From Halomonas sp. M4R1S46 (GTDB taxonomy: Bacteria > Pseudomonadota > Gammaproteobacteria > Pseudomonadales > Halomonadaceae), in NCBI RefSeq assembly GCF_025725685.1, contig NZ_CP107008.1:1364001-1428000 (forward strand): a stretch of DNA of 64,000 bases, in the 5' to 3' direction. Below the pieces are notes generated by a model. It was not told where the DNA came from, did no database searches, and saw only the letters and a list, made by a program, of their open reading frames with translations. This document shows, in pieces, positions 16,068 to 24,991 of the stretch. The stretch's first letter is position 1. Each line of letters begins with the position of its first letter. Position numbers and translations under genes: made by a program.

Positions 16068-16255
16068 GCATCCCAGCGGGCACGTTCCAACAAGTACTGC
16101 ACCCCATCTGGGGTGGCATCCCCGAGCCACTCGGCAAGATGCCATCCATACTTGCGCTCACACTGACTGAGCAGCCCCTGGAGGTAACGGAGTGCGCGAT
16201 CGCGCGTTTCCGAACGGGGGAAAGAGCCGGCCTAACCGGTCTGCCAGGCCATCCA
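16062..16255 (-). mobile_element. IS701-family transposase remnant
   Basis: Read on the minus strand, this segment encodes SFPRSETRDRALRYLQGLLS, then QCERKYGWHLAEWLGDATPD, then GVQYLLERARWDA. This matches the N-terminal region of IS701-type (DDE) transposases. Neither a start nor the catalytic core is present. It abuts the LysE fragment at its 3' end, which suggests the element inserted into that gene and was then mostly deleted. Confidence 0.65.
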
Positions 16256-16372
16256 AACAAAAATACTGAGGCGGAGAGATCCAGCGCTTGCATCCTTCAC
16301 CCTATGATCGCTTCCCTATCATACACATGCATTGTAGCTTATTCAGCTACGGCTGTAGTACTAGGTGTTTAG

Positions 16373-16510
16373 TTGCGCAAGTACTGGTCGCCTGAACAGA
16401 TAGCCCGCACACTGAAGCGGATGTCTCCCAACGATTCACGTCGCCAAGTCTCGCATGAGTCCATCTACAACGCGCTCTATGTAATATGGCAGGGCCGCAT
16501 GATCCGGTGA
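16373..16510 (+). mobile_element. IS30-family transposase remnant
   Basis: The plus strand encodes LRKYWSPEQIARTLKRMSPN, then DSRRQVSHESIYNALYV, followed by a stop at 16508. The W-S-P-E-Q-I and V-S-H-E-S-I-Y motifs are diagnostic of IS30 transposases. About 45 of some 350 residues survive and there is no start codon. Between this and the IS701 piece (16256-16372) I see only unassigned AT-richer DNA. Confidence 0.75.
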
Positions 16511-16615
16511 TCAGGGAGTTGGATGGCTCAATGATCGCACGGGCAACATAGTCGAAGTCATCATATTGAAAACTGACATTGCCCAAGCCTTGTAGAGTGA
16601 AAGTTGAAAAGGTTA

Positions 16616-16641
16616 TTAACCCGGCGATTCCGTCGGGTTAA
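16616..16641 (-). terminator. Stem-loop, probable terminator of the first mmsA gene
   Basis: TTAACCCG (16616-16623) pairs with CGGGTTAA (16634-16641) around a 10-base loop. It lies 50 bp beyond the stop of the minus-strand gene ending at 16691. The following T-run on the minus strand is interrupted, so termination strength is uncertain. Confidence 0.5.
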
Positions 16642-16690
16642 TATCTATCGAAACCTACAGACCTTGATGCCTGCAAGATCCGTTCTGAGG

Positions 16691-18190
16691 TTACTCCATG
16701 GTCGGCATTACGAAGTCCGCACCGGCACGGATGCCGGTAGGCCAGCGAGACGTAATGGTCTTGAGCTTGGTGTAGAAACGTACGCCTTCGGGACCGTGCA
16801 TGTGATGGTCGCCGAAGAGCGAGGCTTTCCAGCCCCCGAAGGAGTGGAACGCCATCGGTACTGGAATCGGCACATTGATGCCGACCATACCGACCTGAAT
16901 CTGGTGGGCAAACTCACGGGCCGCATCGCCGTCGCGGGTAAAGATCGCAGTACCGTTACCGAACTCATGCTCGTTGATCCAGCGCGCGGCGGTGTCGTAG
17001 GAGTCCGCTCGTGCCACGGCGAGTACTGGGCCAAAAATCTCTTCCTTGTAAATCTTCATATCGGTCGTGACATGATCGAACAGGGTGCCGCCGATGAAGT
17101 AGCCGTTTTCGTGCCCCGATGCCTTGAGTTCCCGGCCGTCGACGATCAGCTTGGCGCCTTCCTCTACCCCAGAGGCAATATAGCCGCGCACCCGATCGAG
17201 GTGCTCGCGCGTCACCAGCGGGCCCATATCCGAGGTGGCATCGGTACCCGGTCCAACATTGAGATCCCGCACTTTGGCTTCGAGCTTGGCGACCAGGGCG
17301 TCGGCGGTTGCCTCGCCAACGGGAACCGCGACCGAAATGGCCATACAGCGCTCGCCGGCCGAGCCGTAGGCCGCACCCATGAGCGCATCGACGGCCTGGT
17401 CGAGATCGGCGTCCGGCATGATGATCATGTGGTTTTTGGCGCCCCCTAGTGCCTGACAGCGCTTGCCGGTGCGTGCTGCGGTCTCGTAAATGTAGCGGGC
17501 GATCGGTGTCGAGCCGACGAAGCTGACGGCGGCGATGTCCGGATCGGTCAGCAGGGCGTCGACCGATTCCTTGTCGCCCTGAACGACATTGAAAACGCCA
17601 TCGGGCAAACCCGCTTCCTTGAGCCACTCGGCGATCAGCAGGGACGCCGAAGGATCTCGCTCCGAAGGCTTCAGGATGAAGCAGTTGCCGCAGGCCAGGG
17701 CAACCGGGAACATCCACATCGGTACCATTACGGGGAAGTTGAAAGGGGTAATGCCGGCGACGATGCCCAGTGGCTGCCGCAACGCATGGCTGTCGACTCG
17801 GGTGCCGACGTTCTCGGTGACATCGCCCTTGAGCAGTTGCGGCGCACCCACGGCGAATTCGACGACTTCCATGCCGCGCTGAATTTCACCTTTGGCATCG
17901 GAGAGTACCTTGCCATGCTCGGCTGTGATCACGGCCGCCAGGTCGTCGATGCGCTCTTCCAGAATGCCGAGGAAGCGGTTGAGGATGCGAGCGCGACGTA
18001 GTGGGGGGGTGGTGGACCAGGCGGGGAAGGCCTGCTTGGCAACCGCGACGACTTCACGTACTTCCTCGGTGGTTGCCAGTAGCACGCTGCCGGTCTGTTC
18101 ACCGGTTGCGGGATTGAACACCTGGCTGGTACGCGTGCCTTGGCCCGTCTTCTCTTCTCCGTTCATGAAGTGGTTGATTATACGTGGCAT
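16691..18190 (-). CDS. mmsA: CoA-acylating methylmalonate/malonate-semialdehyde dehydrogenase, copy 1
   Basis: The 499-residue aldehyde dehydrogenase has the MmsA pattern: GIVAGITPFNFPVMVPMWMF, SFVGSTPIARYIYE, ALGGAKNHMIIMPDAD, and the catalytic Cys at about residue 282 in GERCMAISVAV. The C-terminus has SFGGWKASLFGDHHMHGPEG. The enzyme converts methylmalonate or malonate semialdehyde plus CoA and NAD to propionyl- or acetyl-CoA. The ATG at 18190 has GAGG 7 bases upstream. It is bordered by transposase remnants on one side and a DUF1338 remnant on the other, and it is separate from copy 2 at 20982-22472. Confidence 0.92.
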   Translation of the reverse strand: MPRIINHFMNGEEKTGQGTRTSQVFNPATGEQTGSVLLATTEEVREVVAVAKQAFPAWSTTPPLRRARILNRFLGILEERIDDLAAVITAEHGKVLSDAKGEIQRGMEVVEFAVGAPQLLKGDVTENVGTRVDSHALRQPLGIVAGITPFNFPVMVPMWMFPVALACGNCFILKPSERDPSASLLIAEWLKEAGLPDGVFNVVQGDKESVDALLTDPDIAAVSFVGSTPIARYIYETAARTGKRCQALGGAKNHMIIMPDADLDQAVDALMGAAYGSAGERCMAISVAVPVGEATADALVAKLEAKVRDLNVGPGTDATSDMGPLVTREHLDRVRGYIASGVEEGAKLIVDGRELKASGHENGYFIGGTLFDHVTTDMKIYKEEIFGPVLAVARADSYDTAARWINEHEFGNGTAIFTRDGDAAREFAHQIQVGMVGINVPIPVPMAFHSFGGWKASLFGDHHMHGPEGVRFYTKLKTITSRWPTGIRAGADFVMPTME

Positions 18191-18297
18191 ATCAGTACCT
18201 CGATCAAAGTGATTATCAAGGTGGGATCGTGCCAGTGCAGTATAGATGTGACAGACCGTGTGCAACCGAGTGAGCTTGCGATCGAGGCGGCTTCCAC

Positions 18298-18659
18298 ACC
18301 ACCGGGCAGAGTGCGGGGTACGCCACCAACCTGAACTGGCGCGCCGAGACGCTTGAGGTTGAGGGTGCCAAGCACAAGGGCGTCTACCACGTCATTATCG
18401 ACGGAATGGAGAGCCCCGGCGAGTGCCAGGGGACCCATACCGCCCGCTTCGGCGAGATCGAGCAACGTGGCCTGCCCTGACCGCCAAGGGCCGGGCGCTC
18501 TATGATCGGCTGTTGGGGGAATTGCGCCGCCGTACCGCTGACCTCGTCAACGCCGAGCACCAGCGGATCCTCGACGAAGTCTACACCGACTTCCCCGACA
18601 GTGAGGAGGTGCTGCGCCGGCAGGGCCTGGGCTTCACAGCAGGTAATAGCCCCCATTGA
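18298..18659 (+). pseudogene. Frameshifted remnant of a DUF1338 (2-oxoadipate dioxygenase/decarboxylase, HglS/YdcJ-like) gene
   Basis: One frame ending at 18480 encodes TNLNWRAETLEVEGAKHKGV and then THTARFGEIEQRGLP. A second frame from about 18474 continues ALTAKGRALYDRLLGELRRR to a stop at 18657-18659. The FGEIEQRG-ALTAKGRALYD block is characteristic of DUF1338 proteins, but here it is split by a frameshift. Only about 120 of some 450 residues remain, with both ends missing. It is a relic and not expected to be expressed. Confidence 0.6.
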
Positions 18660-19155
18660 GGCCATCGATCAGCAGCTCGAGCTCGCCATGCCGAGCGTGA
18701 CACCCTGTGACGCGCCACAGGGGTTTCCTGACGCTCTGACAGCACACCAGCTCGAGCCCTGCCGCGCTGCGGCGTTTCAGTCTGTGACGACACACCTGCA
18801 TGACGTGGTGGCGCGCCTTGCGCTCGAGCGGTGGCGTGTCGAGTTCGGGCGGTGGCAGTACCGCCGAGGCCAGGGGATCGCCGAACTCGACGCCTTCCAG
18901 GGTCGTGCTGACCCCCTGGCAACGATCCACCAGGCAGCTCATCAGTTCCTGGCGCCGCACGCCCCAGCGGCGAGTTTCCCAACGGTACAGGCACAGCAGG
19001 TAGGGAAAGCCGATCGCCTGGACGCCACAGATGCCCAAGGCGGGGTCGATCCCCATGACCCGCCGCTCGAGACCCTCGAGGGGAAGCCTGGTCTCGAGCC
19101 AGGCGTCCTCGTGTTCCCCAGCGTCGTGGATTATGCTCCCCGATGCCGCGTTCAT
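18634..19155 (-). CDS. Hypothetical protein, 173 aa
   Basis: I do not recognise this product. Its ATG overlaps the stop of the sodium:solute symporter gene (ATGA at 19152-19155), which is the arrangement expected of a translationally coupled downstream gene. The protein is rich in Leu, Arg and Cys and contains GIDPALGICGVQAIGFPYLL and a C-terminal GELELLIDGLNGGYYLL. There is no clear membrane segment or known motif. Its end overlaps the DUF1338 relic on the other strand by 26 bp. It may be genuine or a chance reading frame. Confidence 0.4.
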   Translation of the reverse strand: MNAASGSIIHDAGEHEDAWLETRLPLEGLERRVMGIDPALGICGVQAIGFPYLLCLYRWETRRWGVRRQELMSCLVDRCQGVSTTLEGVEFGDPLASAVLPPPELDTPPLERKARHHVMQVCRHRLKRRSAAGLELVCCQSVRKPLWRVTGCHARHGELELLIDGLNGGYYLL

Positions 19156-20714
19156 GCCGTGCGTTCGCTGGCCTTGAGGGTCAGGGCTTCATGCGCCATC
19201 TCGAAGCTCTGCTGCGCCTTGAGGGGCCGCGGCAGGGGGCGCAGCTCGGCGGTTTCCTCCATCGCCTGCAGGATGTGCTCCGGGACGGGATGGCTGGCCT
19301 GGGTCAGCAGGCTGACGGCGACCATCGACAGGCTGGATAGCCCGACGCCGGCCAGCATGGGATGCACGCCAGTCACCCCGTCCAGCGCCAGGTACTGCCA
19401 GACGAAGGCCACGATGCTGCCGACGATCATCGAGGACAGAGCCCCGGGGGTATTGGCCTTGCGCCACCAGACGGCGGCCACGTAGGCCGGCAGGAAGGCA
19501 CTGCCCAGCACTGAGGTCGTGAAGACGACGATGGAGAAGACAGCGGGTGGCTCGAAGAGTGCCGCGACGCCACAGATCGTCCCCAGCAGCAAGACGATGA
19601 TCTGGGAGACCCGTACCATCTGTTTCTCTTCCATGGCGGGGTTGATGAAGCGTTCGTAGAGGTCGCGGGCCGCGATGCTGCCTGTCTGCAGCAGAATCGA
19701 GTCGGCCGTGGACATGATCGCCGCCATGATCGCAGCCATCACGATACCCACCACCGCGGCAGGCAGCAGATTCTGCGCCAGGGCGAAGATTGCCTGCTCG
19801 GGGTCGTCGAGGTCGGGCAGCACCAGGATGGCGAGGACCCCAAGGATGTAGGGGGCGCTGACGAAGACCAGGTTCCACAGCGTGGAGTAGACCCCCGCAC
19901 GGCGCGCGTGGAAGGGGTTGCGCATCGCCATGTGACGGGTCACGACATGGGGCCAGCCCATGTAGCCGATGGAGAAGACCAGGAAGGCGCCCAGCACGAT
20001 GCCCCATTGCCCCTCGTATGCCAGGTTTCGTCCCCAGACGCTGAGCAGCGTCGGATCCAGGCTGGCGATGGCCTGGTTGGCCGCCGTCAGGCCACCGACC
20101 TCCTGCAGGGTGGCGATCAGGATCCAGACGATGCCAATGATCATCACGAAGCTCTGCAGCAGGTCCGTATAGGCCACCGCGCCGTAGCCCCCCATCAGGC
20201 TGTAGGCGAGGATGACGGCCACGGCGATGGCTAGCGCCACTTCATAGGGCAGCCCGGTCACCAGCTCGAGTCCCTTGCCGCCGGCGATGAACTGGGCCAG
20301 CACATAGGCCCCCAGCAGGAAGACGGACAGCCCCCCCGCGATCAGCCGGACCCATTTGTTGGGATAGCGCTTCTCGAGGTATTCGATGGACGTCAGTGCG
20401 CCCATGATCTGCGAGAGCTTGCGCATCCGCCGCCCGAGCACCGAGAGGTTCACCACACCACCGCCGATGTCACCGGCGGCGTACCAGAAGCCATGATAGC
20501 CCTGGGTATAGCCCAGGGAGCCCGCCCCCAGGAACATGTAGCCGCTCATCGACGTGGATTGCATGGTCATGGCGGTGACCAGAGGACCGACGTTGCGGCC
20601 ACTGAGGTAATAGCCTTCCATGCTATTGGAGCCGCCCCGTCGCATGGATATGACGCCCACCGCCAGCATGGCGATAAAGTACAGGGCAAGGAAGAGTAAT
20701 ACTGTCGAGTTCAC
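19152..20714 (-). CDS. Sodium:solute symporter family (SSS, PutP-like) transporter
   Basis: The 520-residue protein has about 13 membrane segments and SSS hallmarks: SMEGYYLSGRNVGPLVTAMT, then the sodium-site helix SMSGYMFLGAGSLGYTQGY, GGYGAVAYTDLLQSFVM, and AAIMAAIMSTADSILLQTGS. It starts with GTG at 20714, 6 bases after AGGAG. SSS members import solutes such as proline, pantothenate, acetate or urea with sodium. The neighbours suggest beta-alanine or a related amino acid, but this is an inference. A tiny membrane protein gene lies 51 bp upstream in the same direction, a common arrangement for SSS transporters. Confidence 0.88.
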   Translation of the reverse strand: MNSTVLLFLALYFIAMLAVGVISMRRGGSNSMEGYYLSGRNVGPLVTAMTMQSTSMSGYMFLGAGSLGYTQGYHGFWYAAGDIGGGVVNLSVLGRRMRKLSQIMGALTSIEYLEKRYPNKWVRLIAGGLSVFLLGAYVLAQFIAGGKGLELVTGLPYEVALAIAVAVILAYSLMGGYGAVAYTDLLQSFVMIIGIVWILIATLQEVGGLTAANQAIASLDPTLLSVWGRNLAYEGQWGIVLGAFLVFSIGYMGWPHVVTRHMAMRNPFHARRAGVYSTLWNLVFVSAPYILGVLAILVLPDLDDPEQAIFALAQNLLPAAVVGIVMAAIMAAIMSTADSILLQTGSIAARDLYERFINPAMEEKQMVRVSQIIVLLLGTICGVAALFEPPAVFSIVVFTTSVLGSAFLPAYVAAVWWRKANTPGALSSMIVGSIVAFVWQYLALDGVTGVHPMLAGVGLSSLSMVAVSLLTQASHPVPEHILQAMEETAELRPLPRPLKAQQSFEMAHEALTLKASERTA

Positions 20715-20765
20715 ATCCTTCTCCTATCACACGAGTTATTGTTGTCGCGACCCTGTCGCCTCGAC

Positions 20766-20897
20766 TCAGCGGTCCGCATCCGAGCGTTTCAACCCCGGCC
20801 AGCCGCGCGTCACCCAGAGGAAGCCCAAGGTGTACAGCACCCAGAACACCGGGACACCGATGACCAGCCAGGTCGTGGATAAGGGGAGTCCGAACAT
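20766..20897 (-). CDS. Small single-span membrane protein, putative symporter partner
   Basis: The 43-residue product (MFGLPLSTTWLVIGVPVFWV, then LYTLGFLWVTRGWPGLKRSD) has one long hydrophobic helix and a short basic tail. Two ATGs are adjacent; the second (20897) is 6 bases after GGAG and is preferred. It lies just upstream of the SSS symporter gene. Short membrane proteins next to SSS transporters are known (for example the YhdT-PanF and YjcH-ActP pairs), so an accessory role is plausible. Confidence 0.65.
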   Translation of the reverse strand: MFGLPLSTTWLVIGVPVFWVLYTLGFLWVTRGWPGLKRSDADR

Positions 20898-20981
20898 CAT
20901 TGTCTCCACTGCTTGTTGTCGATATTTCCACCTACGCAATGGCCCCGCACGGGGCGGGGCCATTGAACCTCAGGATGAACC

Positions 20982-22472
<1,491 letters not shown>

Positions 22473-22628
22473 GGTGATACCTCTCTTAAGTCGTCGTTAT
22501 GGGTAGGTCGTGAGTTCGGGGTGCCGTTGGCTCAGTCCAGTTCGCCGATGGCGTCGCTACTGTTGCTGCTCTGATTGCAGGCTAATACCGTTCAGTGCTG
22601 GGTTAAACTCAGAAGTTTTTAATTCTAT

Positions 22629-22647
22629 GTAAGTTTGCGGTTAACTT
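22629..22647 (-). promoter_or_regulatory. Candidate LysR box 1, upstream of mmsA copy 2
   Basis: On the minus strand it reads AAGTTAACCGCAAACTTAC. It matches box 2 (24528-24546, AAGTTAAGCGTCAGCTTAC) at 15 of 19 positions and box 3 (24865-24883, AAGTTAAATGGCAACTCAC) at 13. All lie in the same orientation, and boxes 1 and 2 lie upstream of minus-strand catabolic genes. The LysR gene at 26508 is the obvious candidate regulator; this is inferred. Confidence 0.5.
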
Positions 22648-22783
22648 TTCGCGCTGGTGGGGATACTCCACCCGGTCTTCTCATCTCGACATATCGAGCG
22701 AAACTAGGTCCAAACAGTGGATGATCGAACGCTTCTTCGGTCGCAGAAGGGCTTATTGCCGTTTCGTGCCGTGACCACCCAAG

Positions 22784-22816
22784 AAAAAGGCCGAATAGGG
22801 GGTCTCTCACCCGGCA
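22784..22816 (-). terminator. Intrinsic terminator of the 22894-24216 aminotransferase gene
   Basis: On the minus strand a stem of GCCGGGTG...CCCCTATTCGGC type is followed by a run of five T residues. It is about 80 bp downstream of the aminotransferase stop. A near-copy stands at 24684-24716. Confidence 0.75.
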
Positions 22817-22893
22817 ACATCATTGCCCGATATTTCTCAAACGCCCTGGATGTCAGGACGGGAAGAAGAACCCGTGCCGATTTGACTCAAGAC

Positions 22894-24216
22894 TTATTTC
22901 TTGAGGCTTCCGAGCGCGTCACTGATGATTGACAGGCCCTGTTCTGCCTCTTCGGCGGTGACCACGCAAGGCGGCACCACGTGAATGCGGTTGGCCACCA
23001 CGAAAGGCAGCAGGCCACACTCCATCATGGACGCCTTGAGCTGCCCCACCGCCTTGGCGTTGAGCGGCTGGCGGCTTTCACGGTCTTCCACCAGTTCGAT
23101 AGCCTGGAAAACCCCCAATCCGCGGACCTCGCCGACAACATCATGACGCTCGGCGATCTGCTTCAGGCCAGGCGCCAGGACGTTGGCGCCGATACGCTCT
23201 GCATTGCCCACGATATCCTCTTCTTCCATGGCGTCGAGCGTGCCACAGATGGCGGCCATCGCCAGCGGATGACCAGAGTAGGTGAGACCGCCGAAGAACA
23301 TGTTCTCGTTGAAGTGACGTGAGATCTGCTCCGAGACTATAACGCCACCGGCCGGGACATAGCCCGAGTTGATGCCCTTGGCGAAGGTGATCAGGTCGGG
23401 CGTGACGCCGAAGTGATCCAGCGCCAGCCATTTGCCGGTACGGCCGAACCCGGCCATGACCTCGTCGAAGATGAGCACGATGCCGAACTCGTCGGCCAGC
23501 GCGCGCACGCCATTCAGGTAGCCCTTGGGCGGCAGCAGGATGCCGGCGGTACCCGGTACCGTTTCCAGCAGGATGGCGGCGATGGACGCGGCGCCTTCAG
23601 ACTCGATGACCCGGCGCAGGTGCTGCAGGGCGCGTGCGGACTCTTCCTCTTCGTTCTGCGCCCAGAAGTCACTGCGGTACAGGTAGGGGTTGAAGAAGTG
23701 GACGTGACCACGGGCATACTCGTTGGGCACGCGGCGGAAGTCGCCGGTCGCCACGATGGCGGAGCCGGTGCCGCCATGATAGGAGCGATAGGCCGACAGC
23801 ACCTTCTCCCGGCCCGTGACGGTGCGCGCCATGCGAATGGCGTTTTCGTTTGCATCGGCACCGCCGTTGGTGAAGAAGACCTTGTCGAAGCCGGCCGGTG
23901 CGCGTGCCAGGATCTTCTCGGCTGCCAGGCTGCGAGCGTAGTTGGCATGTGAAGGCGCCACGGTGGCCAGTTCGTCCAGCTGTGCCTTGATGGCGGCGAG
24001 GACCTTCGGGTGCTGATGGCCGATGTTGGTGTTGACCAGCTGGCTTGAGAAATCGAGATACTCCCGCCCTTCATAGTCCCACAGGCGGCAGCCACTACCA
24101 CTCTTGATCACTAGCGGGTCCAGTGAACCCTGCGCCGACCAAGAGTGAAACACTCCTTTGCGGTCCAGTTGCTTGACGTCCTGATTGCTAAGCGATTCAT
24201 TATAGAAAGCTGTCAT
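22894..24216 (-). CDS. Class III PLP-dependent aminotransferase (omega-amino acid/taurine type)
   Basis: The 440-residue protein has the fold-type I class III pattern: FFTNGGADANENAIRMAR, YRSYHGGTGSAI, LIFDEVMAGFGRTGKW with the cofactor-binding Asp, and the Schiff-base Lys280 in TFAKGINSGYVPAGG. It probably transfers the amino group from an omega-amino acid (for example taurine, beta-alanine or a beta-amino acid) to pyruvate or 2-oxoglutarate. It starts one base after the stop of a truncated mmsA remnant (TAA-ATG), so it was once the second gene of an mmsA-aminotransferase operon. A terminator follows at 22784-22816. Confidence 0.88.
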   Translation of the reverse strand: MTAFYNESLSNQDVKQLDRKGVFHSWSAQGSLDPLVIKSGSGCRLWDYEGREYLDFSSQLVNTNIGHQHPKVLAAIKAQLDELATVAPSHANYARSLAAEKILARAPAGFDKVFFTNGGADANENAIRMARTVTGREKVLSAYRSYHGGTGSAIVATGDFRRVPNEYARGHVHFFNPYLYRSDFWAQNEEEESARALQHLRRVIESEGAASIAAILLETVPGTAGILLPPKGYLNGVRALADEFGIVLIFDEVMAGFGRTGKWLALDHFGVTPDLITFAKGINSGYVPAGGVIVSEQISRHFNENMFFGGLTYSGHPLAMAAICGTLDAMEEEDIVGNAERIGANVLAPGLKQIAERHDVVGEVRGLGVFQAIELVEDRESRQPLNAKAVGQLKASMMECGLLPFVVANRIHVVPPCVVTAEEAEQGLSIISDALGSLKK

Positions 24217-24387
24217 TTAGCCACCTTCAAGTGTTGGCATGGTGTATCGGTTAGTCGTTTCGCGAAGACCGGAGAACCAGCGTGCCATCACCGTCTTCAT
24301 GCGTGCGTAGAAGCAAAGGCCATCCGGGCCGTGGAGATGCGGGGCATCAAGATGGAGCGCTTGCCATCGGCGTAGCGGGGCAAACGA
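24217..24387 (-). pseudogene. C-terminal remnant of a third mmsA gene
   Basis: The last 56 codons before the aminotransferase start encode a decayed MmsA tail: SFAPLRRWQALHLDAPHLHG, then PDGLCFYARMKTVMARWFSG and finally MPTLEGG. This aligns with SFGGWKASLFGDHHMHGPEG...FYTKLKTITSRWPTG...MPTME of copy 1. The N-terminal 440 residues are missing. Upstream (24388-24495) I see no recognisable coding sequence. The fragment is a deletion scar in front of the aminotransferase. Confidence 0.75.
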
Positions 24388-24495
24388 TTCGCTATCGTGT
24401 GCCGCGCCTGCCGTTGCCTGCTTGATACTGGCCTCGAGCAGGGGCGAAGGGCGCTCCAGTTCCTGCCTATGAGAGCCATGATATGATGGGGTTCG

Positions 24496-24600
24496 GTGCC
24501 AATAAATATTGTTATGCTTTAGTTCGTGTAAGCTGACGCTTAACTTTTTGGCTGTCGTGTCGAGGCTCCGGCGAAATAGGTGACGGCTTGTCAGCCCTCA
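24496..24600 (-). repeat. Imperfect direct repeat, left copy, carrying LysR box 2
   Basis: The stretch 24496-24600 aligns without gaps to 24832-24936. Shared blocks include CAATAAATATT, TTATGCTTT, GTTCGTGT, TTAACTT and CGGCTT-TCAG. It contains box 2 (24528-24546). The unit box plus terminator (24528-24716) also resembles 22629-22816 in order and spacing. It probably serves as the promoter region of the former mmsA-aminotransferase operon. Confidence 0.65.
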
Positions 24601-24683
24601 GCTGGCTACGCTGAGGTGGGTATCGCGAACATGGTCGGCTTTTCCTGAAGGTTATGCCTCTTTTCCGAGAAGGTGCGATAAAC

Positions 24684-24716
24684 AAAAAAGGCCGAATCGG
24701 GTTCCCCCGATCCGGC
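24684..24716 (-). terminator. Intrinsic terminator downstream of the BauA-like aminotransferase gene
   Basis: On the minus strand GCCGGATCGGG, a short loop and CCCGATTCGGCC are followed by six T residues. It stands 276 bp beyond the stop at 24992 and is a near-copy of 22784-22816. The intervening DNA holds the second direct repeat. Confidence 0.85.
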
Positions 24717-24831
24717 AACACTTATGGCACGACACCTATGAGGTGGCGTTGCTCAAATGTCCTTTTGCACCAAGCAATGCAGAGGACACTTCAGTTTCTG
24801 ACCATGTTGGAAAAGAATATAATATGGGTTT

Positions 24832-24936
24832 CGTATCAATAAATATTATTATGCTTTCGTTCGTGTGAGTTGCCATTTAACTTACTGCCCGGTGTGTAGA
24901 GGTATTGACGAATGGGTAGCGGCTTATCAGACTTCC
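24832..24936 (-). repeat. Imperfect direct repeat, right copy, carrying LysR box 3
   Basis: This is the partner of 24496-24600, with the box at 24865-24883. It lies just downstream of the BauA-like gene and upstream of terminator 24684-24716. A transcript started here leftward would therefore be only about 150 nt long. I see no coding sequence in 24717-24991. It is probably a duplicated promoter with no gene of its own. Confidence 0.6.
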
Positions 24937-24991
24937 ATCATGAATGTCCGGGGTGATGGGTTGAGGTGCTTGAGCTCGGTTCGCTGATGGC

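Noticed and set aside
15649..16372. Several short frames (about 63-137 codons) around the candidate small RNA and IS relics
   Set aside because: They conflict with strong RNA structure and with transposase-like sequence in other frames; none has a start signal or known motif.
22717..22932. 71-codon plus-strand frame across the 22784 terminator
   Set aside because: It reads through a minus-strand terminator stem and the aminotransferase 3' end, with no ribosome-binding site or similarity.
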